DNA of 64,000 bases from the NCBI RefSeq assembly GCF_000425445.1, contig NZ_AUDL01000004.1, positions 620,001 to 684,000 of the forward strand. Reading direction: 5' to 3'. The first letter of the stretch is position 1, and the number at the start of each line of letters is the position of its first letter. A program made the position numbers and the translations under genes. Under the pieces are notes generated by a model. It did no database searches, was not told the origin of the DNA, and saw only the letters and a list, made by a program, of their open reading frames with translations. Of this stretch, positions 62,031-64,000 are shown in pieces. This stretch comes from Flavobacterium denitrificans DSM 15936 (GTDB lineage Bacteria; Bacteroidota; Bacteroidia; Flavobacteriales; Flavobacteriaceae).

Positions 62031-63713
62031 ATGATGACTTCGAAACTTTTGCCCATTAAGGGTTGGGTTAAGGAATATAAATCAAAAAATCTTAAAAATG
62101 ATTTTGTAGCAGGAGTAACACTTGCCGCATATGGAATTCCGGTTTCATTAGCTTATGCGACACTAGCTGGATTACCACCACAATTTGGTATTTATGGCTA
62201 TCTTCTAGGAGGAATATTTTATGCTTTTTTAGGAACTAGCAAACAGCTTGCTATTGGGCCAACATCGGCAATTTCCTTATTGATTGGAACCACAATTGCG
62301 ACAATGGCTAACGGCGATGTACAACGATGGTCTGAAATTGCTTCGCTTACAGCATTAGTTTTTGCCGTAATGGCTATCATTGCCTACATTTTAAGATTGA
62401 GTGGCATTATAAATTTTATTAGCGAAACGGTTTTGGTTGGATTCAAAGCTGGTGCTGCCATAACGATTGGTATGACCCAGTTGCCTAAATTATTTGGAGT
62501 AGTGGGCGGGGGCGACAATTTCCTGGAGCGTATTACTGTTCTATTTCGGCAAATTCCAGATCTTAATAGTGCCGTTTTGATTTTTGGTATTTTTGCTATA
62601 ATATTATTAATCATTGGTGAGAAATTAGCACCCGGCCGACCAGTTGCAATTTTAATTGTTGTTTTGTCTATTGTACTTGTTTCGACAACATCATTAAAAA
62701 ATAGTGGTTTTAAAACAGTTGGTACTATTCCGACAGGGCTTCCAGAATTTCATATGCCGTCTATAATGATTCGGGATGTTGATGGAGTTTTGCTTCTTGC
62801 CATGGCCTGTTTTTTATTGTCTTATATTGAAAGTGTTTCTGCCGGAAGAACATTGGCACAAAAAAATGGATATGTTATTGATCCGCGCCAAGAACTTTTA
62901 GCCCTTGGAATTGCAAATGCGGCCGTCGCTTTTGGACAAGGTTATCCTGTTGCTGGCGGATTATCACAATCGGCGGTAAATGATACTGCTGGCGCAAAAA
63001 GTCCAATATCTCTTTTATTTTGTTCGGCTACAATTGCAATCTGCCTTTTGTTTTTAACAGGATATCTCCAAAACCTGCCAACTGTAATTTTGGCCTCAAT
63101 AGTTTTGGTGGCTATTCGAGGTCTTGTTGATTTTAAAGAGATAAAATACCTCTACAAAAGAGACAAGCAGGAATTCATCGTAGCAATGATTGCACTGTTA
63201 GGAGTACTTATTTGGGGAATTTTGACAGGTGTATTGCTGGCCGCAATGTTTACTTTGTTGCTTTTGCTGAAAGCGGCCTCAAAGCCGAATGTAGCTTTTT
63301 TAGGCAGAGTCCCAGGGACAAAACTTTATACCGATTTAGAAAGACATCCGGATAACGAAAAAATTGAAAACATATTGATCGTGAGGATTGAATCGTCAAT
63401 ATTTTATTTTAATGCCGAATATATCAAAGAAAAAATCTGGGAGAAAATATATAGCGAACCACATTCATTAAAAACGGTAATATTAGATCTTAATTCGTCT
63501 CCTCGCGTTGATATTGCTGGAACACGTTTCTTAAAAAACTTATTTTTTGATTTAGATGCCAAAAATATTGTGCTCAAAATAGCTGAAGCACGTTCAGAGG
63601 TTCGTGATAGTCTAAGAGCAGAGAATTTGGAATCTTTTATGGGCCACATAAGCCGTTCTGTTTCAGTTGATGACTTGGTTGCTCGTGCTTCTGAAGCAGA
63701 GAATAAATCCTGA
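62031..63713 (+). CDS. SulP-family anion transporter
   Basis: This 560-residue protein has about 12-14 membrane helices with the SulP signature region (GVTLAAYGIPVSLAYATLAGLPPQFGIYG, KQLAIGPTSAISLLIG). A C-terminal STAS domain (~435-550) includes LIVRIESSIFYFNAEYIKEKIWEKI and VILDLNSSPRVDIAGTRFLKNL. SulP proteins carry sulfate, bicarbonate or other anions; the substrate is not visible. Close spacing to PPK2 suggests one transcript. There is no SLC26-related carbonic anhydrase nearby. Confidence 0.94.
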   Translation: MMTSKLLPIKGWVKEYKSKNLKNDFVAGVTLAAYGIPVSLAYATLAGLPPQFGIYGYLLGGIFYAFLGTSKQLAIGPTSAISLLIGTTIATMANGDVQRWSEIASLTALVFAVMAIIAYILRLSGIINFISETVLVGFKAGAAITIGMTQLPKLFGVVGGGDNFLERITVLFRQIPDLNSAVLIFGIFAIILLIIGEKLAPGRPVAILIVVLSIVLVSTTSLKNSGFKTVGTIPTGLPEFHMPSIMIRDVDGVLLLAMACFLLSYIESVSAGRTLAQKNGYVIDPRQELLALGIANAAVAFGQGYPVAGGLSQSAVNDTAGAKSPISLLFCSATIAICLLFLTGYLQNLPTVILASIVLVAIRGLVDFKEIKYLYKRDKQEFIVAMIALLGVLIWGILTGVLLAAMFTLLLLLKAASKPNVAFLGRVPGTKLYTDLERHPDNEKIENILIVRIESSIFYFNAEYIKEKIWEKIYSEPHSLKTVILDLNSSPRVDIAGTRFLKNLFFDLDAKNIVLKIAEARSEVRDSLRAENLESFMGHISRSVSVDDLVARASEAENKS

Positions 63714-63882
63714 TTTTATTTGAAAATGTTGGTGCTGATTGTTTGGATTTTTAAAAGATGTTAAAAAAATCAGATAATTAGGGCAATAGGATTTTTAATC
63801 TCAAAATAAACCCTATTTTTGCAGCAGATTTTCAGAAAAATCTAAAATAACATATATTCTTAAACTTAAAACTGTTTATAGC

Positions 63883-64000
63883 ATGCAACTGTATAACACT
63901 TTGAGCGCAGAAGAAAGAGCCATCATGATTGATGATGCAGGACAACAACGACTAACGTTGTCTTTCTATGCGTATGCCAAAATTCAAGATCCACAAAAAT
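63883..64000 (+). CDS. Rhodanese-related protein, TrhO-like (3' truncated by window)
   Basis: Only 39 codons are visible: MQLYNTLSAEERAIMIDDAG, then QQRLTLSFYAYAKIQDPQK. This N-terminal block is typical of Bacteroidota TrhO/UPF0176 proteins (oxygen-dependent tRNA uridine-34 hydroxylation), which have a rhodanese domain further on. The catalytic Cys is outside the window, so the call rests on the start only. Confidence 0.75.
   Translation, partial: MQLYNTLSAEERAIMIDDAGQQRLTLSFYAYAKIQDPQK

Overview
The window reads as chromosomal DNA of a Flavobacterium-like member of the Bacteroidota. The evidence is the low G+C content, a type IX secretion (T9SS) type B sorting domain next to a PorP/SprF protein, -7 boxes of the TAnnTTTG type, SusC-type TonB receptor architecture, Bacteroidota-specific families (DUF4837, DUF4421, a FeoB-associated Cys-rich protein) and an Nramp-USP fusion. 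No phage, plasmid, CRISPR, rRNA or tRNA gene was seen. Almost all genes look intact; only the two genes cut by the window ends are partial.

Layout. 1-4.9 kb: the C-terminal 1,298 residues of a giant repeat adhesin and its SprF-like outer-membrane partner. 5-9 kb: a LytS/LytTR two-component pair, then an exported intradiol dioxygenase, a pirin-like protein and an unknown protein. 9.4-15 kb: pgk, a LysM lytic transglycosylase, two lipoproteins and an ElaA-type acetyltransferase. 15-21.7 kb: rnpA, DUF4349, S41 protease and tandem-OmpA genes on the minus strand, then an acyltransferase, an acyl-ACP desaturase and an HD hydrolase. 21.7-27.6 kb: feoA-feoB, two very small membrane proteins, SCO and an M13 peptidase. 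27.6-42 kb: a scattered but nearly complete heme cluster (hemB, hemF, hemE, hemD, hemC, hemA, hemH, hemJ) with an AraC regulator; hemL is absent. 42-45.4 kb: a sensor kinase, a crotonase and two unknowns. 45.5-52.6 kb: metal handling (DtxR-type regulator, Nramp-USP, Fur/Zur-type regulator with a perfect 19-bp palindrome, MerC-type protein, flavin oxidoreductase, TonB receptor). 52.7-55 kb: thioredoxin-like, lycopene cyclase and bacilliredoxin. 55-60.8 kb: a complete RND efflux operon. 61-64 kb: PPK2, SulP and the start of a rhodanese/TrhO gene.

The most unusual content is between the genes. Two HUH (Y1) transposase genes, both apparently domesticated or REP-associated, sit 2.2 kb apart in the heme region, and each is surrounded by its own family of small hairpins. 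One family is a 5-3-5 hairpin whose stems change in compensated fashion. The other is a 27-bp palindrome that also occurs, with compensated changes, 25 kb away without a transposase. Separately, many intergenic regions carry short arms built from strictly phased 7-, 8- or 9-bp units. In several places two inverted arms enclose a terminator or a gene boundary. This phased inverted-arm architecture is the best candidate here for an undescribed system.

Starts were moved downstream of the longest possible reading frame where a signal peptide, operon overlap or -7 box argued for it. All functional statements rest on reading motifs by eye; no database search was run.
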